DNA of 50,497 nt from Balneolaceae bacterium. GTDB taxonomy: Bacteria; Bacteroidota; Rhodothermia; Balneolales; Balneolaceae. A model generated the notes under the pieces. It searched no databases, was not told the DNA's origin, and was given only the letters and a program-made list of their open reading frames with translations. The position numbers and the translations under genes were made by a program. Below are positions 1 through 9,604 of the stretch, piece by piece (positions within the stretch are counted from its first letter, which is position 1; every line of letters starts with the position of its first letter). The stretch lies in the NCBI GenBank assembly GCA_007127745.1, contig SKYV01000186.1, forward strand, positions 1 to 50,497, read 5' to 3'.

Positions 1-2
1 AA

Positions 3-380
3 GAGACGGTACAGTTTGCAAAAGAGAACGAGTATGTTGCCACGCTCCTCGGCAGGAGGCGATATATTCCCGATATCAACTCCCGAAACTGGAACGTACG
101 CGGATTTGCCGAACGAATGGCTATCAATATGCCGATACAGGGCACGGCCGCCGATATCATAAAGCTGGCCATGATTGAGGTAGACCGTTATCTGCGGGAA
201 GAAAATCTCAAATCAAGAATGCTGCTCCAGGTGCATGATGAGCTCGTCTTCGAAATTCATGAATCGGAAACAGATCTGGTACAGAAAAAAATCAAATCGC
301 TGATGGAGAATGCTTACGAATTATCCGTTCCGCTTGATGTGGAGATGGGACTGGCTGATAACTGGCTGGATGCGCATTGA
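3..380 (+). CDS. polA: DNA polymerase I, C-terminal fragment
   Basis: This is the 3' end of polA; the reading frame is open from base 3 and the 5' part lies outside the window. The ORF track starts it at an internal Met (117), but the frame upstream reads a typical PolA sequence, including LLGRRRYIPDI. Family A polymerase motifs are visible: the O-helix/finger continuation QGTAADIIKLAM and motif C HDELVFE, whose Asp and Glu belong to the palm metal site. The enzyme fills gaps in repair and removes Okazaki primers. It converges with rsgA, with about 40 bp between the two stops and no obvious terminator. Only about 125 residues are visible, so nothing can be said about the exonuclease domains. 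Confidence 0.96.
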   Translation, partial: ETVQFAKENEYVATLLGRRRYIPDINSRNWNVRGFAERMAINMPIQGTAADIIKLAMIEVDRYLREENLKSRMLLQVHDELVFEIHESETDLVQKKIKSLMENAYELSVPLDVEMGLADNWLDAH

Positions 381-419
381 TGAAGAGTGGGAATAGATTT
401 AAAACCAGAAATCGGCTGA

Positions 420-1334
420 TTATCTGTCCAGCGATTCCAGAATATTGAGATAGGAATTGTAACGATCAGGATCGATTTTACCCTCTTCGTACGCCTTTAC
501 CACACCGCAACCGGGCTCGTGATAATGAGTGCAATTATAGAATTTGCAGTGCAGCCGGGGTTCAGCCATTTCGGGAAAAAAGAGGGAGAGTTCGGGCTTT
601 TCGATACTAACAGTTCCAAATTCGCGAATTCCGGGTGTATCCACAATATAGCCGCCCGTTTTCAGGGGAACCAGCTTTGCAAATGTTGTAGTGTGTTTGC
701 CCTTATTGGAATAGGATGAAATTTCTCCCACTTTGAGATCTAAATCTGGATCAATTGCATTCAGAATGCTGGTTTTTCCAACACCTGATGGACCAATAAA
801 TACTGAGGTTTGATCTTTTATTTCATCGGCCAGGCTTTGGATCGAGTTTTGGTCGTGCACGGAAGTTTGCAAAACCCGATAGCCCAGTTCCTCATACAGT
901 TCCGAAATCTCATCCATAATGGATTTGGCTTTATCATTTGCCAGATCCATTTTGTTAATGATGATTCCGCCGTGTACCTCATAAGCTTCGCATGTAACCA
1001 GAAAGCGATCGATAAAACCCATATTTAATTTGGGCTTTTTTACGGATTGAACCACCCATGCCCGGTCGATATTTGCGGCAAGAATTTGTTCACCCCGCCG
1101 CCCGTGCGTAGCCTGCCGGGGGATATAATTGTCTCGTGTTTTAATTTCTGTGATCATCCCGCTTCCATCAGTCCCAATATCCACTTTTACATGATCACCA
1201 ACGGCAATGGGATTGGTAACTTCTTTTTTTTCGAGTCTGAATCTGCCGGGAATCCTGCAATCCACAACTTCACCGTCCAGTATTACTTTGTACCACTTGC
1301 CAGTTGATTGTATGACCCGTCCTGTTTTTTCCAT
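420..1334 (-). CDS. rsgA: Ribosome small-subunit biogenesis GTPase RsgA
   Basis: RsgA is a circularly permuted GTPase that acts late in 30S maturation. The G motifs appear in permuted order: G4 NKMD near residue 130, G1 GPSGVGKT near 183-190, and G3 DTPG near 234. An OB-fold precedes them. The C-terminal zinc site follows the family spacing C-x4-C-x-H-x5-C (CKFYNCTHYHEPGC). The ORF track begins at a TTG two codons upstream; the ATG at 1334 is preferred, giving 304 aa, normal for the family. It lies downstream of lon, separated from it by a hairpin terminator, so it probably has its own promoter in the 160-bp gap. In Firmicutes rsgA sits beside a PASTA kinase and rpe; here PASTA and rpe are in the window but about 24 kb away. 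Confidence 0.96.
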   Translation of the reverse strand: MEKTGRVIQSTGKWYKVILDGEVVDCRIPGRFRLEKKEVTNPIAVGDHVKVDIGTDGSGMITEIKTRDNYIPRQATHGRRGEQILAANIDRAWVVQSVKKPKLNMGFIDRFLVTCEAYEVHGGIIINKMDLANDKAKSIMDEISELYEELGYRVLQTSVHDQNSIQSLADEIKDQTSVFIGPSGVGKTSILNAIDPDLDLKVGEISSYSNKGKHTTTFAKLVPLKTGGYIVDTPGIREFGTVSIEKPELSLFFPEMAEPRLHCKFYNCTHYHEPGCGVVKAYEEGKIDPDRYNSYLNILESLDR

Positions 1335-1421
1335 TCTCAAAGGTAAAAATTTCGGTGCATTATCGGGAAAAATTCGGTTTATATTTTAACAGCTTCTAAA
1401 AATCTAATTTTATCCACTTTC

Positions 1422-1458
1422 AAAAAAAATGCCGGATGATTTCTCACCCGGCATTTTT
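1422..1458 (-). terminator. Rho-independent terminator downstream of lon
   Basis: An 8-bp perfect stem, AATGCCGG/CCGGCATT, encloses a 12-nt loop and is followed on the minus strand by a run of T. Flanking A/T pairs lengthen the stem. It lies about 45 bp past the lon stop and separates lon from rsgA. Confidence 0.85.
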
Positions 1459-1501
1459 CATCCAAGTATATGCTGCCAGTGAATTGTCTGCATTCACGCT
1501 C

Positions 1502-4042
1502 TTAGTCCATTACGGCCATTTCTTCTTTGCTGTCTTTGCTTGAATTGGTTGATTCAATCTGCCGTTTATGCGATTCCGGAACTTTGAAAAATTCAGCCGG
1601 ATCTTTATCGGGTTTATCTTCCAGAATCAGATCAAGAATCGGATCCATCCGCTCGAGATATTCTACCTGCAGATCACCAATAATATCTGTTTCGATTTCT
1701 TCTACATCTTTCTCGTTTTTCTTTGGGAGATATACCTTTTCAATCCCTGCTCGCTTTGCTGCAAGCACTTTTTCTTTGATGCCGCCCACAGGTAATACAA
1801 GGCCTCTCAGGGTAATTTCACCGGTCATGGCCAGGGTGCCTTTTACTTTTCTTTGTGTAAAGATCGATGCCACGGCCGATAACAGTGCTACACCTGCAGA
1901 GGGGCCATCTTTCGGAACGGCTCCCTTTGGAACATGAATGTGCAGATCAAAGTATTTAAACGCTTCTTCGGGAATATTCAATTCTTCGTATCGTGCACGC
2001 AGATAGCTGATAGCCAGCATGGCTGACTCTTTCATCACTTCGCCGAGCTGCCCGGTGATGTGGAGTTTACCAGAACCTTGTGAAACGCTGGCCTCAATAA
2101 AGAGGATGTCGCCGCCATAGGGTGTCCAGGCCAGGCCGGTTGCAACACCGGGAACTGTAGTTCGTTCGGCAACTTCTGAAAAGAATTTTCTCTTGCCGAG
2201 AACTTCCTCTACATCATTTACGCCCACACTCATGCTTTCAATTTCTCCGCTAGCTATTTGAGCAGCTACATTCCGGCAAACGGCGCCAAGCTGGCGTTCC
2301 AGGTTTCGAACACCGGATTCGCGGGTGTATTCATCAATAATCTTGTTGATAGCCGCTTTCGAAATTTTTATCTGCTTTTTGTTGAGCCCGTTTTCTTCAA
2401 TCTGTTTTGGGAGCAGATATTTTCGTGCAATTTCAATTTTTTCTTCCTGTGTGTATCCACTGATGTTGATAATCTCCATACGGTCACGTAACGGTGCGGG
2501 AATTGTATCCAGCGAGTTGGCCGTGGCAATAAAGAGAACACTGGAAAGATCGTACTCCAGTTCAAGATAATTGTCTGTAAACGAATCGTTCTGCTCCGGA
2601 TCGAGTACTTCGAGCAGGGCAGAGGTTGGATCTCCGCGGAAATCGGAACCCACTTTATCGATCTCATCCAGCATCAGAACGGGATTCCCCTTGCCGGCTT
2701 TTTTCATAGAACGCAAAATACGGCCGGGCAATGCACCGATGTAAGTTCGCCGGTGACCGCGAATTTCCGCTTCATCGTGGATGCCACCGAGACTGAATCG
2801 TTCAAATTCTCTGTTAAGCGCTCTGGCAATCGATTTACCCAGCGAAGTTTTACCTACCCCAGGAGGGCCGTAAAAACAGAGAATGGGTGCTTTCATGTCT
2901 TTCTTAAGTTTCAGTACTGCAAGATATTCTATGATTCTCTTCTTAACTTTTTCAAGTCCGTAGTGATCTTCGTCAAGAATTTTTCGAGCCCTTTTAAGAT
3001 CCAGTTTGTCTTTCGAGTAATCACCCCAGGGAAGATCCAGGATCCATTCAACATAGCTATGAATGATTCCATAATTCGGTGAAGAGTTCGGCGTCATTTC
3101 AAGGCGTTGGATCTCTTTTTTAGCCTCTTCAACAACGTGTTTGGGTACATTCTTTTTCTTGTCGAGGCGATCTTTCAGTTTGGCGATGCCCTGCTGTTCC
3201 ACATCTTCACCGAGGGCTTCCTGGATAGCTTTCATTTGCTGGCGCAGGTAAAAATCGCGCTGCTGATCATCAATATCGGTTTTTACCTTGGTACGAATTT
3301 CTTCACTCAAATTTAGTACCTGAAGCTCTTTCTGTAAGTGCTCCATTACCTTATCCAGTCTTTCTGAAAAGTTTCTAATCTCCAAAAGTTCCTGTTTGTC
3401 GGCGATGGATACCTGGAGATTGGACGAAATAAAATTCAGTAGAAACGAAGGGCTGGAAATATTATTGATAGCAATGGATGCCTCGCTCGGGATGTTGGGA
3501 GAGAGGTTTACAATTTTTGAAGCCGTCTCTTTAATGGACCGGATGGATGCATCGAGCTCCACGCCGGAGAGATCCATGTGCTGCCGAATCGGTTTCACCT
3601 GAGCTTTAAAGAACGGGTCACTTTGAATAAATTCTTCTATTTCAAAAATACTTTTTCCCTGTATAACAACACTTTTGCTGCCGTCCGGCATTTTAATCAG
3701 TTTCAGTATTTGTGCAACCGTACCGAATTTGAACAGGTCATTCGGTTCAGGGTTTTCAACGGATTCATCTTTTTGAGCAACCACACCAATGGTTTTGTTG
3801 CTTTCATAGGCTTCTTTTACAAGTGCAAGTGAGCGGTCTCTTCCTACGGTAATCGGAACCACTACGCCCGGAAAGAGAACTGTATTTTTCAGGGGTAAAA
3901 TCGGCAGATTTTCAGGTACTTCAGATTCGGAGAGTTTCTTTTCCTCCTCTTCGCTCATCAGCGGTATAGCCTGTTCAAAATCGTCGAAGCCTTCATTTTG
4001 ATCTTCAAAATCCATCTTTATTCTAAAGTTCTGATCGAACAT
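1502..4042 (-). CDS. lon: ATP-dependent protease Lon (LonA type)
   Basis: A full-length 846-aa LonA, the cytosolic AAA+ serine protease that degrades misfolded and regulatory proteins. Domains in order: an acidic N-terminal leader of about 40 residues, the LON substrate-binding domain (about 45-245), a coiled segment, the AAA+ module with Walker A GPPGVGKT (392-399) and Walker B VLMLDEID, and the S16 protease domain. The catalytic Ser lies in PKDGPSAG (about 715), and the Lys 43 residues later in GGIKEKV completes the Ser-Lys dyad. The acidic tail is short. The ATG start at 4042 has no clear Shine-Dalgarno. A perfect 8-bp inverted repeat lies about 85 bp upstream, and a terminator follows the gene. 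Confidence 0.98.
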   Translation of the reverse strand: MFDQNFRIKMDFEDQNEGFDDFEQAIPLMSEEEEKKLSESEVPENLPILPLKNTVLFPGVVVPITVGRDRSLALVKEAYESNKTIGVVAQKDESVENPEPNDLFKFGTVAQILKLIKMPDGSKSVVIQGKSIFEIEEFIQSDPFFKAQVKPIRQHMDLSGVELDASIRSIKETASKIVNLSPNIPSEASIAINNISSPSFLLNFISSNLQVSIADKQELLEIRNFSERLDKVMEHLQKELQVLNLSEEIRTKVKTDIDDQQRDFYLRQQMKAIQEALGEDVEQQGIAKLKDRLDKKKNVPKHVVEEAKKEIQRLEMTPNSSPNYGIIHSYVEWILDLPWGDYSKDKLDLKRARKILDEDHYGLEKVKKRIIEYLAVLKLKKDMKAPILCFYGPPGVGKTSLGKSIARALNREFERFSLGGIHDEAEIRGHRRTYIGALPGRILRSMKKAGKGNPVLMLDEIDKVGSDFRGDPTSALLEVLDPEQNDSFTDNYLELEYDLSSVLFIATANSLDTIPAPLRDRMEIINISGYTQEEKIEIARKYLLPKQIEENGLNKKQIKISKAAINKIIDEYTRESGVRNLERQLGAVCRNVAAQIASGEIESMSVGVNDVEEVLGKRKFFSEVAERTTVPGVATGLAWTPYGGDILFIEASVSQGSGKLHITGQLGEVMKESAMLAISYLRARYEELNIPEEAFKYFDLHIHVPKGAVPKDGPSAGVALLSAVASIFTQRKVKGTLAMTGEITLRGLVLPVGGIKEKVLAAKRAGIEKVYLPKKNEKDVEEIETDIIGDLQVEYLERMDPILDLILEDKPDKDPAEFFKVPESHKRQIESTNSSKDSKEEMAVMD

Positions 4043-4126
4043 GTAGTAGGGTTAAATTTTTATTCTTTTAATTTATTTACTTTGTTTTGGCAAATAGAAA
4101 GCCAAAGCCTGCAATGCTACCATAAC

Positions 4127-4152
4127 GGCAGAACATCCTTCAGGGTTCTGCC
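4127..4152 (-). promoter_or_regulatory. Inverted repeat upstream of lon
   Basis: GGCAGAAC and GTTCTGCC form a perfect 8-bp inverted repeat with a 10-nt spacer, about 85 bp before the lon start and 45 bp after the stop of the upstream gene. No T-run follows on the minus strand, so a protein operator or RNA hairpin is likelier than a simple terminator. It does not match the CIRCE or HAIR heat-shock operators. Confidence 0.35.
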
Positions 4153-4197
4153 AAATTGTGATACTACTTTCTGATTATGACAGTTGGTCAGAAAACA

Positions 4198-5766
4198 CTA
4201 TTGAATATAAAACTTTATACCCAAAAGAGATGCCGCAAGAATTTCAGATGTTGGGTTTGAATTACGTGATTTAACTTGTATAGCTGCATTAAGGTCAAAA
4301 CGTTCGGTTTCGAATCCTGCACCTAAACTGTATAAACCGGAAAGGCCGGAGCCGAGACGGGTTCCAGCACGCAAGGGAATTTTACGAATCGGCCGGATTT
4401 CCAGGCCAAGGTATGTCGTCAACCCTTTTGGGGTAAACGCACTTTCTGAAACTGAGTAGCTTAGATCACCCATCATTTTCATACGCCTGTACTGAAACAG
4501 TCCCCCGGCATTAATAGTGGTTGGCAAAAGAGTATTAAAATTATCCTCAGAGAATGAATCGGTGCTAAAGGCAAGAAGGTCTCCATACTCCTCTACGAGG
4601 TTATAATGTTCATTAGGTGCCCCGCCAAATTCAGTTTGAAGAAGACTGCCGGTTGTATTGGTGGAGATGGTTTTCGGCTCGGTTTGATATTCAAATGGTT
4701 TATTGTAATAGTAAACGGCTCCAAGGTCGGTGATGGAAAAGCTGATTCTGAGGGACTGATCTGTAGGATCATCCTGCCGGCGCAGTACGGATAAATCCTC
4801 TCCAAAAGTAATCAGATACGTGATACCGATATCAAGGCCTACACCGATACCCGTTGGTTGCATCAGGTCACGGAAAGACTTGTTGCCAGATGGTAAATCG
4901 CTGGGCTGTGAGCTGAAAAATTGCGCTGCATGGTCAGATAATATTCCTGTGGTTTGCTGTGTATACTGTAAATTTCGCTGCCAGAATGCACCGTCCGAAA
5001 CAAAATTGTAGCTGTTTGTAAAGTCGGCATTCATATAACTGCCGGGAACTACAACTTTTGGAGCCACGCCCACTATAAATTCAGACAAGCCGGGAATCAA
5101 TCCATTCAGATAGGTGAATGATTCGGCAAATCCGAAAGATAATTCATGAAGTGCTTCATACCGATAATGAAAAGACTGTTCAAAATGGAATGAGTTGTTT
5201 CTTTCGAGAGGAGTACCCGAGAAGTAACCTCTGCCAAGTTCGTACTGGCTTGCAAATCTCGAGCGCAGTGAAAAGGCATAACTGCGTTTGGGGCGAACCC
5301 ATTTCATCCCAATCCAGTAGATATCGGCCCGGTTGGTAAATACACTACTCGATCGATGATTGCCAAAACTGCGTTCAATAATCTGTTCTCTGGAGGCTTC
5401 GTCCAAAACCGTTCGCGTATCACCGGCATTGAAGAACGAGGACCGGTTATAAAAATCTCTGAACCTGTCGAAATTATTGTCAACAGGTAACAGTGAATCG
5501 TAATAGTAAGCGCCCTGCAACAGGGACAGTTGATAGGAATAATTTTTTTCCGAAATGTAAAGATTGGCCGGATTTACAAACAGTGATTCGTAACCGGTTA
5601 AATAGGCCGTTCCGCCTCCGCCAAGCGCCATACTTTCGGCTGAAAATGAAATCTGCGCTTTTAAACCCGATGTAAATCCCAAAAAGAAAATGACCAACAA
5701 GGACAAAAACCGTTTTGTGCCCGATTGATCAAAAAGTATTTTTTTGTTAAGCAATAGTTGCATCAT
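4198..5766 (-). CDS. Predicted outer-membrane protein, DUF5723/PorV-like barrel
   Basis: A 522-aa exported protein. Residues 20-38 are a hydrophobic signal segment ending near LKAQ. The mature part starts with FSAESMALGGGGTAYLTGYESLFVNPANL, the 'MG..G.A..D..S..FVNPA' style opening of Bacteroidota long barrels of the PorV/FadL/DUF5723 type, followed by alternating aromatic beta-strands to the end. It closes on a strand with a C-terminal IKFYIQ. The ATG at 5766 is preferred over the TTG of the ORF track. It lies 98 bp downstream of the helicase gene and may be co-transcribed with it. Substrate and function are unknown; the specific DUF assignment is from memory of the family and is moderate. 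Confidence 0.8.
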   Translation of the reverse strand: MMQLLLNKKILFDQSGTKRFLSLLVIFFLGFTSGLKAQISFSAESMALGGGGTAYLTGYESLFVNPANLYISEKNYSYQLSLLQGAYYYDSLLPVDNNFDRFRDFYNRSSFFNAGDTRTVLDEASREQIIERSFGNHRSSSVFTNRADIYWIGMKWVRPKRSYAFSLRSRFASQYELGRGYFSGTPLERNNSFHFEQSFHYRYEALHELSFGFAESFTYLNGLIPGLSEFIVGVAPKVVVPGSYMNADFTNSYNFVSDGAFWQRNLQYTQQTTGILSDHAAQFFSSQPSDLPSGNKSFRDLMQPTGIGVGLDIGITYLITFGEDLSVLRRQDDPTDQSLRISFSITDLGAVYYYNKPFEYQTEPKTISTNTTGSLLQTEFGGAPNEHYNLVEEYGDLLAFSTDSFSEDNFNTLLPTTINAGGLFQYRRMKMMGDLSYSVSESAFTPKGLTTYLGLEIRPIRKIPLRAGTRLGSGLSGLYSLGAGFETERFDLNAAIQVKSRNSNPTSEILAASLLGIKFYIQ

Positions 5767-5867
5767 CAATCAGTATAGATGCCCGGGTGCTTGTTCGCTG
5801 TATTCAACATTTTCTGTAGATTGAACAAGAAGCAGATTGATAAAATATAATAATGTTCGGCATCACA

Positions 5868-8147
5868 TTAACCGGTTATTACTTTAAGCTTTGCTGCACG
5901 GAGCATCAGGGTTTTTTGCCCTCTTTTTTTAAAAAACACCACCACTTTGCTGTCTCTGCCTGAGCCGTTGCGCTGCACGATTTTTCCCGGTCCAAATACG
6001 GGATGCAGTACGTGAACTCCCGGCCTGAAGGGATCGTCGTCGTATTCATATTCATAGGTGATGTTACTATTTGAAGGCTTGCCAGATTGAAGCGGCTCTT
6101 TCCAATCATATTCAATTTTGCTGGAGTTGTCATCGTCATTTTTTTGATGATTATTCTGACGTATGGTGGCTCCGGTTTCCGTGCGAACAACCCCGGGATC
6201 CACCTCGTCCAAAAACCGTGAACGCGCCTGTCGTTGCTCTTCTCCAAATTTAAATCTCATTTTGCTGTGGCTGAGAAACAACTGCTCTTGTGCCCTGGTA
6301 ATGGCCACATAAAAAAGTCTGCGCTCCTCTTCAATGTTGGGTTCCTCGCCGTCTCGTGCTCCCATGGGGAAGAGGTTTTCTTCCAGGCCAACAATAAACA
6401 CAACCGGAAATTCCAGTCCTTTTGAGGCGTGCACCGTCATCAGGGTAACGGCCGGAATGTTCTCATCATATTTATCCGAGTCGGTAATCAGCGTAATCTC
6501 TTGTAAAAATGAAGCGAGATTCGGTTTTTTTGTGTTCTGCTGATAGTAGGCAATGGCATTTTGCAGTTCCAGCACGTTATCTCTTCGGGTGAGTGCCTGT
6601 GCACTGTTTTCTTCCACAAGAGCTTTCATGTAGCCACTCATTTCCAGCATTTTTTTGGTGACTTCCAGAATAGATGTTCCAGTTGCAAGCTGAGTTCTCA
6701 ACGCATCAATCATCTCCACAAAACTGCCAATTCGGGCTTTTGCCGGTTTGTAAAAATCGTACGATTCCACATCGTTGATGATACTCCATACACTCCGGCG
6801 TTCAGTCCGGGCTTTTTTCAGTATATCATTGAGCGTTTTGTTCCCGATTCCCCGGCTCGGTTCATTGATAATTCGCAGCAGCGCCTGTTCATCTTCCGGG
6901 TTTACCAGAAGTGTCAGATAGGCTATCACATCTTTAATTTCTTTGCGCTGATAAAATGAAAGCCCACCCACAAGCTGGTAATCGATATTTTTTCTGCGGA
7001 ACGATTCTTCAAAAATCCGGCTCTGATAATTGGTGCGGTACAGAATGGCAAAATCGTTGAATGCATAGCCCTTCCGCAATTTTAAGTCTTTAATGTAATT
7101 GGCTATCCGGTTTGCTTCGTCGCGTTCATCAAAGTTTTCGAGCAGGGTAACGGTATTCCCGTCATCGTTATCCGTCCAAAGTGTTTTTTGGAGTTGCTTC
7201 TCATTTTTTTTGATGATTGAATCGGCGCATTGCAGAATTAGTTTAGTGGAACGGTAGTTCTGTTCCAGCGGAATTTCTACGGCATTTTCGTAATCCGATT
7301 TAAAATTCAGAATATTCGAAATATCGGCTCCGCGAAATGAGTAGATGCTCTGTGCATCATCACCCACAACACAGATGTTCTGGTATTTATCGGCCAGCAG
7401 TTTGGTAACTTTGTACTGGGCGTGATTGGTGTCCTGATACTCATCAATCAAAATATACCGAAATTTATCCTGATATTTTTCAAGCACATCAGGATGTTCG
7501 TTGAACAGTTTGATCGGTTTGATGAGCAGGTCGTCGAAGTCCATTGCGTTGGCCTGTTCCATGCGGATTTGATACACATCATAAACTTGTGCGGTAATGT
7601 CGTCCAGCGTGCTGTGCACAAATTTGGTTTTGTAGGTATCCGGCAGAATTAATTGATTTTTTGCATCACTGATTTTTCGTTGTATGGTTTTCGGTTTTAT
7701 TTCTCTCGGATCAAAACCAAGCTCTTTTAAAATCAGCTTGATGGCATTCTCAGAGTCGCTGGTATCATAAATCGAAAAATTTGAGGAAAATCCGATTTTT
7801 TCTGCTTCAAACCGCAATATTTTTGAAAATATGGAATGAAATGTGCCCATCCAAAGGCCTGTGGCTTTGTCTCCAATCAGACTGGCGATGCGTTCCTGCA
7901 TTTCCCGGGCAGCTTTGTTGGTGAATGTAAGCGCCAAAATATTGTGCGGCATGGCGTGATGTTGCTGCAGCAGATAGGCAATTCTGTAGGTAAGTACACG
8001 GGTTTTACCGCTCCCGGCCCCGGCAACAATCAGCAGCGGGCCTTTCACGTGAGAGGCTGCTTTGCGTTGTTGTTCGTTTAGTTCATTTATAAAATCGGTA
8101 CTATTTTCCGGGTTTGATGAATCAGGTTGTAGTGTAAATTTTTGCAT
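5868..8147 (-). CDS. UvrD/PcrA-type superfamily 1 DNA helicase
   Basis: A 759-aa ATP-dependent 3'-5' helicase for nucleotide-excision and mismatch repair and for removing replication obstacles. The SF1A motifs are intact: Q-motif region LNEQQRKAA, Walker A AGAGSGKT (42-49), motif II LIDEYQDT (233-240), motif III VGDDAQSIYSFRGA, motif IV QNYRST, motif V VHASKGLEF, and motif VI FYVAITRA. The C-terminal about 80 residues end in a Tudor-like segment (HPVFGPGKIVQ...), as in PcrA. It starts at an ATG. A 416-bp gap with several inverted repeats precedes it. Confidence 0.96.
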   Translation of the reverse strand: MQKFTLQPDSSNPENSTDFINELNEQQRKAASHVKGPLLIVAGAGSGKTRVLTYRIAYLLQQHHAMPHNILALTFTNKAAREMQERIASLIGDKATGLWMGTFHSIFSKILRFEAEKIGFSSNFSIYDTSDSENAIKLILKELGFDPREIKPKTIQRKISDAKNQLILPDTYKTKFVHSTLDDITAQVYDVYQIRMEQANAMDFDDLLIKPIKLFNEHPDVLEKYQDKFRYILIDEYQDTNHAQYKVTKLLADKYQNICVVGDDAQSIYSFRGADISNILNFKSDYENAVEIPLEQNYRSTKLILQCADSIIKKNEKQLQKTLWTDNDDGNTVTLLENFDERDEANRIANYIKDLKLRKGYAFNDFAILYRTNYQSRIFEESFRRKNIDYQLVGGLSFYQRKEIKDVIAYLTLLVNPEDEQALLRIINEPSRGIGNKTLNDILKKARTERRSVWSIINDVESYDFYKPAKARIGSFVEMIDALRTQLATGTSILEVTKKMLEMSGYMKALVEENSAQALTRRDNVLELQNAIAYYQQNTKKPNLASFLQEITLITDSDKYDENIPAVTLMTVHASKGLEFPVVFIVGLEENLFPMGARDGEEPNIEEERRLFYVAITRAQEQLFLSHSKMRFKFGEEQRQARSRFLDEVDPGVVRTETGATIRQNNHQKNDDDNSSKIEYDWKEPLQSGKPSNSNITYEYEYDDDPFRPGVHVLHPVFGPGKIVQRNGSGRDSKVVVFFKKRGQKTLMLRAAKLKVITG

Positions 8148-8563
8148 CTGTCGGGATTACTTCTTTCTTCTGCTAAACGGCTCCAAAACTACGAATTATT
8201 ATGGACGGGATTGCACTAAAATTAAGGGTTATTGAAATAAGTCTCATTCAGATTAAAGGAAGCGTACGACATTGTTGGGACTTACCCCATTTTATGACTC
8301 ATTTTCCACCAAAGTTTTGGGATAATTTCTCAGTCCGATATTGAACCAGGTTATCCGGCCTCCACATTTCTCTTTCATTGCTTATTTTGTTTGATACAAA
8401 CTGTACGGTTTGTTGCATCAAATAAAGCGAAATGAGATTATTTGATACGTAACGATATCAGGCCAAAACTCTGTACACAGGGCTTTGGCATACAAATGCA
8501 ACTTCGGTAAAAATTAACCCCGGTGTATAGAAAATTTGAATTCCCCGATACAGAATCGGCGGG
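8148..8563. other. 416-bp intergenic region with inverted repeats
   Basis: No ORF with coding character was found between the helicase and the aldo/keto reductase. It holds two overlapping inverted repeats at 8390-8446 (entered separately). A short hairpin, CCGAT-acaga-ATCGG at 8545-8559, lies just past the reductase stop; without a strong T-run it is only a weak terminator candidate. The helicase promoter should be near its left edge. Confidence 0.5.
8390..8446. repeat. Overlapping inverted repeats built on TTTGAT
   Basis: TTTGAT-ACAAAC (8390-8401), a 6-nt loop, then GTTTGT-tgc-ATCAAA (8408-8422) form an interrupted hairpin. Its right arm restarts as ATCAAATAA (8417-8425), which pairs perfectly with TTATTTGAT (8438-8446) across 12 nt. 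Three TTTGAT half-sites therefore alternate in orientation within 57 bp. Confidence 0.5.
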
Positions 8564-9511
8564 TTATTCCCACTCGGGAAATTGGGTGGTATTAAGATCC
8601 AGCTGGGCGATGGTTCTCATGTCAGACTCATCAAGCTCAAAATCAAAAATATTACGGTTTTCTATCATATGAGCTTTTTGGGATGTTCTCGGGATTGTAA
8701 CGATGCCTCTCTGATAATGCCATCTTAAACTTACCTGCGCATTGGTTTTATTATATTTTTCTCCGATTTCCGCAAGTGTCTCATTTGTAAAGTGTCCATT
8801 TCGGCCTTGCGCAAAAGGAGACCAGGCCTGCATTTGCACATCATGTTGATTCAAATATTCATGAGCTCCGGGCTGCTGAAAGAATGCATGGGTTTCTATT
8901 TGATTGACTGTTGGTTTTATTTCACAGTATTCAATTAACTCAGTGAGCTGGTCAGGTTCAAAATTGCTGACTCCAATTGCCCTGATCTTATTTTCCCGGT
9001 ATAAATCTTCCATCGCTCTCCAGGTTCCTTTTACATCACCACGGGGCCTGTGTATCAGATAAAGATCTAAATAATCCACCCCCAATTTTTCCAGAGAGGT
9101 CTCAAATGCTTTTTTTGTATTTTCAAATCCATAATCATCCACCCATACTTTTGATGTCACAAAAAGTTCTTCTCTGTTAATTCCGCTGCGTTTAATTCCT
9201 GCTCCAACGGCATCTTCATTATCGTAAATCGTAGCCGTATCGAAAAGACGATATCCAACGGAAATTGCATCCGCAATACATTTCTCGCCAACTGAACCGG
9301 TCAGGTACAAGGTTCCAAATCCGAGAATAGGCATTTGTACACCGTTGTTGAGTGTAACAATTTGGCTTGAAGGACTAACTAAATATTTGTTTGCAGCGCC
9401 AAATACGTTTGATGCACCAAATCCTGCCAGCATTGCAGATGCAGCGAAAGTTGCACCGGTTTGTAAAAATTTGCGCCGGGTTATTCCATCCATTTTATTT
9501 AAGTTCTTCAT
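8564..9511 (-). CDS. Aldo/keto reductase, Tat-exported
   Basis: A 315-aa NAD(P)H-dependent AKR that reduces aldehydes or ketones. The catalytic tetrad is visible: Asp and Tyr in FDTATIYDNED, Lys in FVTSKVW, His in LIHRP. The ATG at 9511 was chosen over the ORF-track start 31 codons upstream because GAGGATAAC directly precedes it and it gives a clean N-terminus, with the twin-arginine motif TRRKFLQTG followed by a hydrophobic segment. The enzyme is therefore probably folded with its cofactor and exported to the periplasm. It is 93 bp downstream of the OmpA-type gene. The substrate cannot be told from the sequence. Confidence 0.93.
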   Translation of the reverse strand: MKNLNKMDGITRRKFLQTGATFAASAMLAGFGASNVFGAANKYLVSPSSQIVTLNNGVQMPILGFGTLYLTGSVGEKCIADAISVGYRLFDTATIYDNEDAVGAGIKRSGINREELFVTSKVWVDDYGFENTKKAFETSLEKLGVDYLDLYLIHRPRGDVKGTWRAMEDLYRENKIRAIGVSNFEPDQLTELIEYCEIKPTVNQIETHAFFQQPGAHEYLNQHDVQMQAWSPFAQGRNGHFTNETLAEIGEKYNKTNAQVSLRWHYQRGIVTIPRTSQKAHMIENRNIFDFELDESDMRTIAQLDLNTTQFPEWE

Positions 9512-9604
9512 GTTATCCTCGGTAATTTTTTTTTGTATAAATATACTTTTTTCTGCTGATTTCGTTTTATATAAATTAATACAACTTTGTACGAGCAGAA
9601 ACAA

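Noticed and set aside
8540-8562. Terminator after the aldo/keto reductase
   Set aside because: A five-pair stem without a proper T-run; mentioned only as a weak candidate.
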